Shown: positions 16,988 to 26,097, counted from the first letter of the stretch. The stretch is 44,299 nucleotides of DNA from an uncultured Cellvibrio sp. (GCA_946481735.1 CAMLOU010000014.1:1-44299), one strand, 5' to 3'. Notes: a model not told the origin generated them from the sequence alone. A program made the numbers and translations.

Positions 16988-17875
16988 GTGGTTATCGTGA
17001 TTAACCTGCAACGAATCGTCTTGTGTATTGCTTTGCTCAGCAGCTATTCGGTTGCGGCTGAGCAAAAGGTTATATCGATCAATATTCAGGCTGTGGCCAT
17101 GGAGCAGCCCAGCGACTATTTTGTCACGCTGTTGAAGATGGCCCTTGAGGCCAGCAAGGCACCAGATGAGCAGATTGAGCTGCGGTTTGCGCCGTATGAA
17201 TTGTCCCAGGCGCGCTGGATTTATCTATTGCAACATGAAGCCAGTAACACCGTGATCTGGACCATGACCACCAAAGAGCGCGAGGCGCTGCTGCGCCCGA
17301 TCCGCATTCCACTCTTTAAAGGGTTGTTCGGCAAGCGGGTGTTTATCATCCGCAAACAGGATCAACCACGCTTTGATAAGGTCACGACCCGTGCTCAGTT
17401 GGGTAAGTTGCTGGCCGGTCAGGGTGTGCATTGGCCGGATACACGCATTCTGCAATTGAATAATTTGCCGGTGACGACGGCGTCCTCCACCGATTCGCTG
17501 TTCAAGATGCTGATGGCCGGGCGCTTCGATTACTTCCCCCGCGGTATTTCCGAGGCCTGGTTTGAGCTGGCACAGCGACCGGATAATGAGAATATGGTGG
17601 TGGAAAAGAATTTGATGATCGTCTATCCAACGGCGATTTATTATTTTGTGCCCAAATCCAGGGAGGCGCTGGCCGTTCGTATTGAGCGAGGCCTTGAGCG
17701 CTTAATCGATTCGGGTGAATTTGATAAGTTTTTCTACTCTCACGCGCGCACCAAGGCCGGGCTGGAGCAACTGAAACAATTTCCGCGGCGCATCATTACC
17801 TTGGAAAACCCCGACTTGCCCGAGGCCACGCCACTGGACAACCCGCGTTATTGGTTGACCTTACCGGAATCCTGA
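16988..17875 (+). CDS. Periplasmic solute-binding-protein-like protein
   Basis: 295 residues from the GTG at 16988, preceded by CAGGA; the ATG at 16986 is out of frame and stops at once. The signal peptide is about residues 1-24 (RIVLCIALLSSYSVAAEQ). The remainder has the shape of a family-3 amino-acid-type binding protein: FAPYELSQARWIYLLQ, VHWPDTRILQLNNLPVTTASSTDSLFKMLMAGRFDYFPRGISEAW, and IVYPTAIYYFVPKSREALAVRIERGLERL. No permease or ATPase gene is adjacent, so it may be an orphan sensor-like binding protein. Its 3' end overlaps the convergent Feo-associated gene by 28 bp. Confidence 0.75.
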   Translation: MVIVINLQRIVLCIALLSSYSVAAEQKVISINIQAVAMEQPSDYFVTLLKMALEASKAPDEQIELRFAPYELSQARWIYLLQHEASNTVIWTMTTKEREALLRPIRIPLFKGLFGKRVFIIRKQDQPRFDKVTTRAQLGKLLAGQGVHWPDTRILQLNNLPVTTASSTDSLFKMLMAGRFDYFPRGISEAWFELAQRPDNENMVVEKNLMIVYPTAIYYFVPKSREALAVRIERGLERLIDSGEFDKFFYSHARTKAGLEQLKQFPRRIITLENPDLPEATPLDNPRYWLTLPES

Positions 17876-18048
17876 CGGCGCGTATTATCGGTAGGCGCTG
17901 GCGGCGTCTGGCACGCGGTTGTGCTGGCGCATCCGCTGCACCCGCTGTCGCAGCCGGCGGATTTTTTCTTACCCATCGGCAGCCAGCGGCGTACCAGGAA
18001 CACCAGAGCGCCGATCACGCAGAGTCCAACAATTATTTCCTGCCACAT
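17848..18048 (-). CDS. FeoB-associated Cys-rich membrane protein
   Basis: 66 residues with one N-terminal transmembrane helix (IIVGLCVIGALVFLVRRWL), a basic GKKK, then a Cys cluster C-D-S-G-C-S-G-C-A-S-T-T-A-C. This is the signature of the small proteins encoded after feoB. It follows feoB by 21 bp on the same strand and probably assists or modulates ferrous iron transport in place of FeoC, which is absent here. The exact role is unknown. Confidence 0.85.
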   Translation of the reverse strand: MWQEIIVGLCVIGALVFLVRRWLPMGKKKSAGCDSGCSGCASTTACQTPPAPTDNTRRQDSGKVNQ

Positions 18049-18069
18049 ACGCTACCTCCGTCAGTGACA

Positions 18070-19914
18070 TCAATACCAGAGCATGGCGATGTTGTATGTC
18101 GCCCAGGCGGCAAAATAAGCCAGCGCGAATAAATACACCGTGAAAAAAGTGGTTGCAGCACGCGAGTTGGTTTCGCGACGTACGACCGCGATGGTGGCGA
18201 TACATTGCGGCGCATAGACAAACCAGGCCAGATAGGCAAGCGCGACCGGTAAGCCCCAGCTGTTGCCGATGGCATAGCCCAGAGCCGCGTCCACCGAGTC
18301 TCCGCCCACGGCATAGACGGTTGCCAGGGCGCTCACCGCTACTTCGCGCGCTGCCATGGCGGGAATCAGTGCAATACACATCTCCCAGGTGAATCCCAGT
18401 GGGGCAAACAGCGGTTGCATCCAGATGCCCAGGCGGCCGGCAAAGCTGTATTCAATCGCCGCGTGGGTGGCACCTTCCGGTGCGGCTGGGTAACTGGCCA
18501 GGAACCACAGGAGGATCGATAGGGCAAGGATGATGGTGCCCACACGGCGCAGGAAGATCCAGGTGCGTTCGCGCAACCCTATAAGCACATGGTAAGCCAT
18601 GGGCCAACGGTAGCTGGGCAACTCCAGCAGCAGTGGATACTCTTCGCGGGTCTGGCGACGGCGCATTATCCAGGCCACCAGCGATGCGCTGACGATGCCA
18701 GCCATGTACAAAGCAAAGAGCGTGAGGCCCTGCAGATTGAAAATTCCCCACACGGTTTGCTCCGGGATAAACGCAGCAATGATGAGCGCATAGACCGGCA
18801 AACGGGCGGAACAAGTCATCAGTGGCGCCACCATAATAGCGATCATCCGCTCCAGCGGGTCCTGGATGGTCCGGGTAGCCATGATGCCCGGTACGGCACA
18901 GGCAAAACTGGAGAGCAGCGGAATAAATGACCGGCCCGATAAACCGATGCCGCGCATAGGGCGATCCAGTAAAAACGCCGCACGGGTCAGGTAACCCGAA
19001 TCTTCAAGAATCAGGATAAAGAAGAACAGGATCACGATCTGCGGCAGGAAGATGATAACCCCGCCCATCCCGGCGATCAGTCCGTTCACAACAAAATCCT
19101 GTAGAACCCCCTCGGGTAAAGTTGCTGCAGCGCCCTCAGCAAGAAAGGTGGTGCCCGCATCAATCAGGTCCATCACCGGACCCGCCCAGGCAAAAACTGC
19201 CTGGAAGATGACCAGCAGGATGCTGAACAGGATGATCAATCCCACAACCGGGTGCATAACCACGGCATCGAGCCGGTCCTGCCAGCTCGGGCCGGCGTCT
19301 GGCTGTACCACAAACTGTGACATCAGCGACTCAATGTGGTGGTAGGACGCTTCGACTGACCGGTGTTCGCCCGGTGTGCGCACTACATCGGCCTGGGCCT
19401 GCTCGACAGCAAAATCTGCCAGCGCCTTGCGTAGGGCATCGGCGCCGTGATGGTGAACAGCGACGGTTTCCACAATGGGAATGCCCAACGCATGGGACAG
19501 GCCGGCCACATCGATAGTGATACCGCGTTTTCTTGCTGCATCCACTTGGTTCAATGCCAGGATCAGCGGGCGGTTCAGCTCTTTCAGTTCCAGCACCAGG
19601 CGCAGTCCCAGGCGCAAATTGGTGGCGTCTACCACGGCAATCAGCGCATCTGGCAGTGACTCGCCCTTCATGTTCCCCAGGATCACATCGCGTGCGACCT
19701 GCTCATCCGGGGAGGTGACAATGAGGCTGTAGGTACCGGGCAAGTCGAGCAATTCGGCAGGGCGTTCCAGCCCGGCCAATTGTCCGACACGCCGCTCGAC
19801 CGTCACGCCAGGATAGTTGGCCACTTTGGCCCGGGCGCCGGTCAGGCGATTGAAAAGGGAGGTTTTCCCGCAGTTGGGATTGCCCACGAGGGCGAAACGA
19901 AGACTTGTCGACAT
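18070..19914 (-). CDS. feoB: Ferrous iron transporter FeoB
   Basis: 614 residues. The N-terminal G-protein domain shows G1 GNPNCGKTSLFNRLTG, the switch region NYPGVTVERR, G3 DLPGTYS and G4 NQVD. The membrane core contains IIFLPQIVILFFFILILEDSGYLTRAAFLLDRPMRGIGLSGRSFIPLLSSFACAVPGIMATRTI, with the conserved Cys in the C-A-V-P-G motif. The second Gate motif is LMTCSARLPVYALII. It is shorter than E. coli FeoB (773) but within the range of compact FeoBs. It imports Fe2+ across the inner membrane. The start overlaps the feoA stop by one base (TAATG). Confidence 0.97.
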   Translation of the reverse strand: MSTSLRFALVGNPNCGKTSLFNRLTGARAKVANYPGVTVERRVGQLAGLERPAELLDLPGTYSLIVTSPDEQVARDVILGNMKGESLPDALIAVVDATNLRLGLRLVLELKELNRPLILALNQVDAARKRGITIDVAGLSHALGIPIVETVAVHHHGADALRKALADFAVEQAQADVVRTPGEHRSVEASYHHIESLMSQFVVQPDAGPSWQDRLDAVVMHPVVGLIILFSILLVIFQAVFAWAGPVMDLIDAGTTFLAEGAAATLPEGVLQDFVVNGLIAGMGGVIIFLPQIVILFFFILILEDSGYLTRAAFLLDRPMRGIGLSGRSFIPLLSSFACAVPGIMATRTIQDPLERMIAIMVAPLMTCSARLPVYALIIAAFIPEQTVWGIFNLQGLTLFALYMAGIVSASLVAWIMRRRQTREEYPLLLELPSYRWPMAYHVLIGLRERTWIFLRRVGTIILALSILLWFLASYPAAPEGATHAAIEYSFAGRLGIWMQPLFAPLGFTWEMCIALIPAMAAREVAVSALATVYAVGGDSVDAALGYAIGNSWGLPVALAYLAWFVYAPQCIATIAVVRRETNSRAATTFFTVYLFALAYFAAWATYNIAMLWY

Positions 19915-20228
19915 TAACGGGATTCCGCGCTATTGATCAATTCCACGCTGACTTTAGCGGCTTCAGCGCGGCGAAGGGCAAATTTGGTGCCGTTGACTTG
20001 AACGGCTAAGGGATCGCTTCCTAACAGCCCAAATCCGATGACCTTGAGCTTTGCGCCCGGCAAAAAACCCAACTCCTTGAGGCGTAGCGATACACCATCG
20101 TCTTGCTGCCCAAATAGCGGCTGGGCCAAGAGTTCCACCACGCGCACTTCAGCGCCCTTATTACACTGATCCAGGCGTAAAACGGACGACTCGGTGAGTG
20201 ATGCGGCAGGGCTGAGGGCGGTGTTCAT
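19914..20228 (-). CDS. feoA: Ferrous iron transport accessory protein FeoA
   Basis: 104 residues from the ATG at 20228 (MNTALSPAASL). The SH3-like FeoA domain is evident in VLRLDQCNKGAEVRVVEL, VSLRLKELGFLPGAKLKVIGFGLLGSDPLAVQVNGTKFALRRAEA. FeoA is a cytoplasmic partner needed for FeoB activity. The start codon lacks a strong purine-rich site, but no alternative is better. It is the first gene of feoA-feoB-Cys-rich protein; a weak Fur-box-like sequence lies 19-37 bp upstream. Confidence 0.95.
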   Translation of the reverse strand: MNTALSPAASLTESSVLRLDQCNKGAEVRVVELLAQPLFGQQDDGVSLRLKELGFLPGAKLKVIGFGLLGSDPLAVQVNGTKFALRRAEAAKVSVELINSAESR

Positions 20229-20246
20229 AGGAGTGGGAATCTTTAT

Positions 20247-20265
20247 GCAAATGAGAGTAATTACT
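20247..20265 (-). promoter_or_regulatory. Possible Fur box upstream of feoA
   Basis: The minus-strand 19-mer AGTAATTACTCTCATTTGC matches 11 of 19 positions of the classical Fur consensus GATAATGATAATCATTATC. The position just upstream of feoAB is right for iron control, but a match of this quality can arise by chance in AT-rich DNA. Confidence 0.3.
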
Positions 20266-20542
20266 AAAAAGAATACTCGATTTGACCGGGGGTAGCAATT
20301 TGATGCCTCGGCTTGTGGCAGAGATATCTGTAAAGTTTGGTATGCAGGGCAGCAAATGACGTTGGCAACCACTGAACCCGCAAGGTAGCGCAGAGTCCTA
20401 GCTGAAAGCATTATCTCGTGATAACAGCATTTTGAAATAGTGGCGACAAGTACAAGTTTTTTTGCCCCGCGCTAGACTCGGACTGAATTCTTCCATAATC
20501 TCGGCAAAGGGCATCTCATTTAATCGCGCAAGGATTTTCTGT

Positions 20543-21367
20543 ATGGCTAATGAGCAAAACAAATCAATCACCACCACGGTTGTTATGGTGCTGGTTGCTG
20601 TGGTTGTGGTTGCGGCAATCGTGTTCTTTTATTGGCGCCCCGCAAAAGAAGAAGAGAAAAATGTCTCGCTCCCCCCTCCCTCTGTTCAGCCCGAATCGGA
20701 ACAAGCTCCCGAGCCAGAGCCAGCCCGGCCCGTCTATGAAGCACCAGAACCAGAGCCGCAGGAAGAGCCGCTTCCGGAGCTGAGTAACAGTGATCAAAGT
20801 GTGCTGGATGCTTTTGGCAAACTGGCAGCCGACGCGCCGGCCCTGATTGTGCCGGAGGAAGTCATCCGTAAATTTGTCCGGGCTGTCAATGCGGTTGAGG
20901 AGGGCAAGGTTGTCCATGAATATCGACCGCTGGTATCGCCGGCTCCGCCCTTCCAGGTAGAGCGCGATGGCACAGTGGAAGAGCAACAGGCGCAGCAGTA
21001 CACCTTGTCGCCAGAAAATTACCAGCGTTACGACAAATATGTAGCGACTTTTGCGGCCATCGACACAGATGCCTTGGCCTCCTTGTACAAACGGTTTTAT
21101 CCGCTGTTAGAAGAAGCTTATCGGGAGATGGGTCTTAAGAAGGGCAACTTCCATACAGTAATGCTGGGCGCCATCGACAATTTGTTGGCTGCCCCCGTAG
21201 TCGATGGAGACGTCCTGTTGGTGCGCCCCAAAGTGTTTTATCAATATGCTGACCCCGCGCTCGAAAAACTGCCGGCATCCCACAAGCTTTTGCTAAGAAT
21301 GGGGCCGGAGAACACCCGCCAAGTCCAGGAAAGCCTGAGACGCTTGCGGGCTGAACTGGCTGAGTAA
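20543..21367 (+). CDS. DUF3014 domain-containing membrane protein
   Basis: 274 residues from the ATG at 20543 (MANEQNKSITTTVV), preceded by CAAGGATTTTCTGT. One N-terminal transmembrane helix (VVMVLVAVVVVAAIVFFYW) is followed by a Pro/Glu-rich linker of about 50 residues and then the DUF3014 domain (SNSDQSVLDAFGKL, VVHEYRPLVSPAPPF, NYQRYDKYVATFAAIDTDALASLYKRFYPLLEEAYREMG, FHTVMLGAIDNLLAAP). It is probably anchored in the inner membrane with a periplasmic domain on a stalk. The function is unknown. It is followed by a strong hairpin at 21378-21405. Confidence 0.88.
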   Translation: MANEQNKSITTTVVMVLVAVVVVAAIVFFYWRPAKEEEKNVSLPPPSVQPESEQAPEPEPARPVYEAPEPEPQEEPLPELSNSDQSVLDAFGKLAADAPALIVPEEVIRKFVRAVNAVEEGKVVHEYRPLVSPAPPFQVERDGTVEEQQAQQYTLSPENYQRYDKYVATFAAIDTDALASLYKRFYPLLEEAYREMGLKKGNFHTVMLGAIDNLLAAPVVDGDVLLVRPKVFYQYADPALEKLPASHKLLLRMGPENTRQVQESLRRLRAELAE

Positions 21368-21377
21368 ATCGGGCATT

Positions 21378-21405
21378 GCAAGGTACCGCGCTGCCGGTAC
21401 CTTGC
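21378..21405 (+). terminator. Strong hairpin after the DUF3014 gene
   Basis: A perfect 11-bp stem GCAAGGTACCG/CGGTACCTTGC with a 6-base loop starts 11 bp after the stop codon. No T-tract follows, so it may act as an mRNA 3' stabiliser or a Rho-assisted end rather than a classical terminator. Confidence 0.5.
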
Positions 21406-21498
21406 TGATACAGCGCTGTCATTCCTATAAAAACTTTTCATATATTTTCTTTTCTTTATCCCATCTTTAACAAAATTTACCCTTATCTCTCTGATTTT

Positions 21499-21517
21499 AA
21501 AGACAAATGTCGTCTTT
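21499..21517. promoter_or_regulatory. Imperfect inverted repeat upstream of the GlcNAc receptor promoter
   Basis: AAAGAC and GTCTTT are separated by 7 bases, about 31 bp upstream of the -35 box of the receptor promoter. It contains GACA and TGTC half-sites but is not a NagR operator match. It could be an activator site; the evidence is weak. Confidence 0.2.
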
Positions 21518-21547
21518 AGTAGCCAAAAAGCTCCCTTTACGGCTCTA

Positions 21548-21576
21548 TTGACAACGTTGTCCCTCGGGTTTAATGT
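21548..21576 (+). promoter_or_regulatory. Promoter of the GlcNAc-type TonB receptor
   Basis: The -35 box TTGACA (21548-21553) and -10 box TAATGT (21571-21576) are separated by 17 bp. The -35 overlaps a perfect NagR operator, and the same TTGACA-N17-TAATGT design recurs at 26199-26227. Start of transcription is expected near 21583. Confidence 0.75.
21550..21561. promoter_or_regulatory. NagR operator O1 (receptor promoter, -35 overlap)
   Basis: Perfect 12-bp palindrome GACAACGTTGTC, the LacI-family operator type with central CG. It overlaps the -35 box, so binding would block RNA polymerase. Identical copies lie at 21582, 26201 and 32695. Confidence 0.8.
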
Positions 21577-21581
21577 CAAAC

Positions 21582-21593
21582 GACAACGTTGTC
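21582..21593. promoter_or_regulatory. NagR operator O2 (receptor promoter, +1 overlap)
   Basis: Second perfect GACAACGTTGTC, centred 32 bp from O1 (about three helical turns), covering the expected transcription start. Paired binding on one DNA face would give tight repression of this promoter. Confidence 0.8.
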
Positions 21594-21666
21594 CATTGGT
21601 TGTTCCCAATTAATGGCGGGTTGTCAAGACTAATGGCATTATCAAAAAAAATCAGAGGGGATAATC

Positions 21667-24441
21667 ATGGCTATCAAACTAAGAGATGCGATAAAAGCGG
21701 TAAATAGATCCGCTGCGGTTTACGGTACCGCTGCTACTTTGGCGTTGACCGGTGTTGCTGTCAGCGCGCAAGAGGTGGTTGATGAAGTAATCGTGACTGG
21801 CATTCGTGGGGCGCTGAAGGAGGCTATTGACACCAAGCGCACATCCAATTCCGTCGTGGATGCTATTTCTGCCGATGATATTGGTAAGTTTCCTGATAAA
21901 AACGTCGCTGATTCGCTGGCTCGTATTACCGGTGTATCGGTTACCCGTGGTTTTGGTGAAGGTGAAAAGATTTCTGTTCGCGGCACATCTCCCGAACAAA
22001 ACCGAACCTTGTTAAATGGATCATCTGTGGCATCTGCGGACTGGTTCGTGCTGGATAACCCCTCCCGTGCATTCAACTATACGTTGCTGCCTTCCAACGT
22101 GGTTTCTTCTCTGGAAGTTTACAAATCACCCTCTGCGGACATTCAGGAAGGTTCTCTGGGCGGTACCGTTTACCTGCGCACCCGCAGGCCGCTGGAACTC
22201 GATGCGCACACAGGCGCTCTGCAAGTGCAGGGGCAATACAGTGACAAATCCGAAGAGTGGGATCCTTTATTATCAGGTATGTATTCCTGGAAAAATGATG
22301 AAGGTACCTTCGGCGTTTTGGTGTCACTAACCAAACAAGATCGTACCTTACAGCGTGACGGCTTAGAAACTCTGGGTCACCACCGTCAGACCGTAGATGG
22401 TGCAGATTACTGGGCGCCCTCCTGGATCGGTTCGGCATTTTTCCAACAAGAGCGGGAACGTGAAACAGGATTGCTGAGTGTTCAGTGGGCTCCAACTGAC
22501 GAACTTGAGCTGACATTCACTGCGCTTGATAGCCAGATGGACGCCGATAATATTAACTCTAACCTGTATGTTCGTACCGGTGGTCGCAACGGTCTCGACG
22601 GTGAGTTGATCGATCCGGTTATCGTGGGTAATGAAATCGTTGGCGGTAGTCTGGTTGCTGATGGTGCTGCTGCGCCGGTATCCGAACTCTATACCATTGA
22701 TCGCGTATCCTCCACTGAGACACAAGCCTTCGACCTGGAAGCGGTGTACACAACAGACGAGTTTATCCTGAGCGGTAAAATCGGGACGACTGAAGCCACT
22801 GGTGGTACTTCCAACGAGCTGCAATATGGGTTTAACCAAACTTTTGATCGCATTGACTGGAGTGCGCAAGGCGGCACTTTACAAACCTCAATGTTAAAAG
22901 ATTTTGAAGATGGCATGGGATTGCGTAACGAAACCAATGCTGATGTACTCAATCGTGAGTTTGGCTGGATGGGCGGTGGCGGCCGCGAAATGAATGATGA
23001 AGAGGATTACGCACAAATTGATCTTGAGTTGCCGTTTGAGGAGAACGTCTTCACATCGGTAAAAACCGGTATTTATTACAGTGACCATGATAAATCACAA
23101 ACGCAATTTCTGAGTCCCTATCAAGTGGTGAAAGATTCTGATCACATTGGCGGTGCAGAAGATGGCGTATGGGGTGTATGGAATCCCGGTGTCACTCAAC
23201 CGATCGGTGCAAATTGGGGGCGGACATACGATGAGATCAGCACCGGTGAATTAACCCCCTCGAATTATCTTGACGGGGTAGCTGGTCCGAACACCGTAAC
23301 CTCCTATCCCATTCCTGATCGTGAGTTGGCTCGTAGCGTATTACTGGAAGGAACGGCAGCAGGTTACCCGGTCATTCTTCCGGTAATCAATAACATCTAC
23401 AACGTCAATGAAGAAATTCTTGCTGCTTATGTTAAAGCAGAGTACGAAGTTGACGGCGTGCGTGGTGATATCGGTCTGCGTGTTGTAAAAACGGATGTGG
23501 CATCCACTGGCTATTCGTGGACCGGTGATGCACTTGGTGCCGCGTGCGAGATGGCCGACTGTACCATTTGGGCTGATGCAGCAGCTGTTCCGGGAAGCAA
23601 CGCTGAACTCAACACGCAAAATCATGATTACACCGAGTTCCTGCCTAACATCAATGCCATTTTTGATGTGACTGACACGACTATTTTGCGCTTAAGTGCT
23701 GCGCGTGTGATGGCTCGTCCTGACTACATCACTATCGCTAATCAGGAAGGCGCAAATATTCCTACGCAATCAGGTTCGCGCGGTAATCCATACCTTGATC
23801 CGGTAACTGCTGATCAGTTTGATATTTCTTACGAATGGTATTTTGCCGACGAAGCATTGTTGGCAGCTACCTTCTTCTACAAGGACATCAAAGGATCAGT
23901 GTTATTTGATACCGTGACTGAATCGCGTTACGACCCACAAAATGATGTATTTGTTGACGTGGTATTCCGTCAGCCAACCAATGGCAAGGGTGATGAAGTT
24001 TCCGGTATTGAACTGGGCTATCAACAATCCTTCGGTGATTTTGGCGTGGTGGCAAACTATACTTATACTGATGCTGAAAGTGCCCAGGAACGCGACCCTG
24101 TTGCAAATCCTGGTTCTGGTCTGGTGGTTGGCAATTCGCAAAATATGTACAACCTAACCGGTTACTACGAAAACGATTTGTTAAGTGCACGCGTCAGTTA
24201 TAATTATCGCTCCGAATGGTTTAATGGTGTAAACGAGTTCGGTTCGGAAGCCTTCAATGATGAATATGGCCAATGGGATGCCAGCGTGACTTTCCGTGTA
24301 ACAGACTTTATGGACATTGTTGTGGAAGGTGTGAACCTGACCGATGAAGAAATTTATCAATATCACATTGATAAAGCGAGTGCTTCAGCGGTTTACACCA
24401 ATGGCCGTCGTTTTGTTGCTGGAGTTAACTTCACGTTCTGA
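21667..24441 (+). CDS. TonB-dependent receptor, probable GlcNAc/chitooligosaccharide transporter
   Basis: 924 residues with the SD AGAGGGG just upstream. The signal peptide ends at about residue 34 (VAVSAQ). The TonB box/plug start is VDEVIVTGIRGALKEAIDTKR, then DAISADDIGKFPDKNVADSLARITGVSVTR and SPSADIQEGSLGGTVYLRTRRPL. The large beta-barrel ends with RRFVAGVNFTF (C-terminal Phe). There is no STN domain, so it does not use FecIR signalling. Control by two NagR operators and the neighbouring nag genes imply uptake of GlcNAc or chitin/peptidoglycan-derived oligomers across the outer membrane. The plug resembles the receptor at 3673, so the two are related but serve different regulons. Confidence 0.9.
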   Translation: MAIKLRDAIKAVNRSAAVYGTAATLALTGVAVSAQEVVDEVIVTGIRGALKEAIDTKRTSNSVVDAISADDIGKFPDKNVADSLARITGVSVTRGFGEGEKISVRGTSPEQNRTLLNGSSVASADWFVLDNPSRAFNYTLLPSNVVSSLEVYKSPSADIQEGSLGGTVYLRTRRPLELDAHTGALQVQGQYSDKSEEWDPLLSGMYSWKNDEGTFGVLVSLTKQDRTLQRDGLETLGHHRQTVDGADYWAPSWIGSAFFQQERERETGLLSVQWAPTDELELTFTALDSQMDADNINSNLYVRTGGRNGLDGELIDPVIVGNEIVGGSLVADGAAAPVSELYTIDRVSSTETQAFDLEAVYTTDEFILSGKIGTTEATGGTSNELQYGFNQTFDRIDWSAQGGTLQTSMLKDFEDGMGLRNETNADVLNREFGWMGGGGREMNDEEDYAQIDLELPFEENVFTSVKTGIYYSDHDKSQTQFLSPYQVVKDSDHIGGAEDGVWGVWNPGVTQPIGANWGRTYDEISTGELTPSNYLDGVAGPNTVTSYPIPDRELARSVLLEGTAAGYPVILPVINNIYNVNEEILAAYVKAEYEVDGVRGDIGLRVVKTDVASTGYSWTGDALGAACEMADCTIWADAAAVPGSNAELNTQNHDYTEFLPNINAIFDVTDTTILRLSAARVMARPDYITIANQEGANIPTQSGSRGNPYLDPVTADQFDISYEWYFADEALLAATFFYKDIKGSVLFDTVTESRYDPQNDVFVDVVFRQPTNGKGDEVSGIELGYQQSFGDFGVVANYTYTDAESAQERDPVANPGSGLVVGNSQNMYNLTGYYENDLLSARVSYNYRSEWFNGVNEFGSEAFNDEYGQWDASVTFRVTDFMDIVVEGVNLTDEEIYQYHIDKASASAVYTNGRRFVAGVNFTF

Positions 24442-24456
24442 TGGGTAAACGCGTCG

Positions 24457-24492
24457 AAAAAGGAAAGTGGCGAAAGCCACTTTCCTTTTTTT
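24457..24492 (+). terminator. Intrinsic terminator after the GlcNAc receptor
   Basis: Stem of 15 bp with a GAAA tetraloop (AAAGTGGC-GAAA-GCCACTTT core) and a T-run continuing to 24492. It sits 15 bp after the receptor stop and 58 bp before the halogenase start, so the halogenase would be expressed by read-through or a weak promoter. Confidence 0.88.
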
Positions 24493-24549
24493 GTTTCAGA
24501 CGGCTATATTTTTTCACGACAGTGGTGGGCTTGTGTGGAGGGGATCGTT

Positions 24550-26097
24550 ATGGTGGTGAACAATGTTTTAGTCGTGGGTGGTGGAACCGCTGGTTGGATA
24601 GTCGCGTCCATGCTCGCTAAACACCTTAAAGCAGGTTCGCCGGACGGCATCAAGGTTCGTCTGATTGAATCCCCTGAGATCAATATTATTGGTGTTGGTG
24701 AAGGGACTTTTCCGACCATGCGCGATACATTGAAATCGCTTGGTGTTGCGGAAGGTGACTTCATGCGTGAGTGCAATGCGACCTTCAAGCAGGCAATAAA
24801 ATTTGTGGATTGGGAACGTGCACCTTCAGGGCACAATCATTCTTACTATTATCATTTATTCACGCCACCCAAGCGTGCCTCTGGTATTGATTTAACCTCA
24901 TGCTGGCTCGCAGCGAATAAAGCGCATGGTATATCCTATGCAAGCCTGGTTTCGCTTCAGGGGCATGTGTGTGATGCGGGGTTGGGCCCCAAGAAAATAA
25001 CAACCGCGTCCTATGATGGTCTATTGAATTACGCTTATCATTTGGATGCCGTTAAATTTACCGAATTCCTGCGTAATTTTTCGACTCGGCATTTGGGCGT
25101 GGAAAATTTACGTGGCACGGTGCGGCAAGTCATCTTGCGCGATGATGGGGCGATTGATGCGTTACTTACCGATGAATATGGTGAGCTTCGCGCAGATTTA
25201 TACATCGACTGTACTGGCTTTGGGGCGCGTTTGCTCGGCGACGCGCTTAAAGTGAAATTTATTGACTGTCGCGATACATTATTTGTTGATCATGCCCTTG
25301 TTGCTCAAGTCCCTTATGAGCAAGAAAATAGCAACATTCCTTGTCACACGATCAGTACCGCGCATGAAGCAGGGTGGACCTGGGATATTGGCCTTAGCCA
25401 TCGTCGTGGTGTTGGTTATGTGTATTCCAGTCAACACACGACGCACGAACGCGCTGAGCAAGTTCTGAGGCATTATTTGGGTGATGTAACAGGTCAGCAG
25501 GCGGTTCGTCGCATCCCGATGAGGGTGGGCTACCGGGAAAAATTCTGGGAAAAAAATTGTGTAGCGATTGGATTGTCTTCCGGCTTTCTGGAGCCCCTGG
25601 AGTCGACCGCTCTGGTGATGGTTGAAGCTGCGGCGCAGATGTTAGTAGATCTGTTTCCTCGAAGCGAAGCGGCAATGCCTTTGGTTGCCAAAAAGTTTAA
25701 CGAGGCGTTTCGCTATCGATGGGAAAGAATTATTGATTTTGTAAAGTTGCATTACTGTATATCGCACAGGGATGATAACTTGTTCTGGTCAGATAATCGG
25801 GTTCAGGTGAGCATTCCCGATTCATTGCAGGAAAAGCTGGCATTATGGAAAATGCAGACACCTACCAATCACGATTTCCCCAGTGTGTATGAGACGTTTA
25901 ATCTGGGAAGCTACCAATATGTCTTATATGGTATGCATTATGATACTCAGCTCGCCCACCAAGGCGAGGCTCATCAGTTGTTGGCTCAGCAGGAATTTTT
26001 AAATGCAGCCAATAAAATTCATCAGCTGAAAAACACGCTTCCCAATCACAGGTCGTTGATCGAAAAGGTTTATGCTCACGGGTTCCCACCGGTATAG
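24550..26097 (+). CDS. Tryptophan-halogenase-family flavoprotein (second copy)
   Basis: 515 residues from the ATG at 24550, preceded by GGAGGGG at a good distance; an in-frame GTG at 24535 is less likely. FAD motif VLVVGGGTAGWIVAS; catalytic-type Lys80 in NATFKQAIKF; GLSSGFLEPLESTAL with the conserved Glu (about 346-351); WTWDIG at 276-281 in place of WxWxIP. It aligns along its whole length with 7119-8672 and ends similarly (NHRSLIEKVYAHGF). In this locus it lies between the GlcNAc receptor and the nagK promoter. Homologues occur in nag loci of other bacteria. Whether it halogenates a sugar, a protein or nothing is unknown. Confidence 0.85.
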   Translation: MVVNNVLVVGGGTAGWIVASMLAKHLKAGSPDGIKVRLIESPEINIIGVGEGTFPTMRDTLKSLGVAEGDFMRECNATFKQAIKFVDWERAPSGHNHSYYYHLFTPPKRASGIDLTSCWLAANKAHGISYASLVSLQGHVCDAGLGPKKITTASYDGLLNYAYHLDAVKFTEFLRNFSTRHLGVENLRGTVRQVILRDDGAIDALLTDEYGELRADLYIDCTGFGARLLGDALKVKFIDCRDTLFVDHALVAQVPYEQENSNIPCHTISTAHEAGWTWDIGLSHRRGVGYVYSSQHTTHERAEQVLRHYLGDVTGQQAVRRIPMRVGYREKFWEKNCVAIGLSSGFLEPLESTALVMVEAAAQMLVDLFPRSEAAMPLVAKKFNEAFRYRWERIIDFVKLHYCISHRDDNLFWSDNRVQVSIPDSLQEKLALWKMQTPTNHDFPSVYETFNLGSYQYVLYGMHYDTQLAHQGEAHQLLAQQEFLNAANKIHQLKNTLPNHRSLIEKVYAHGFPPV

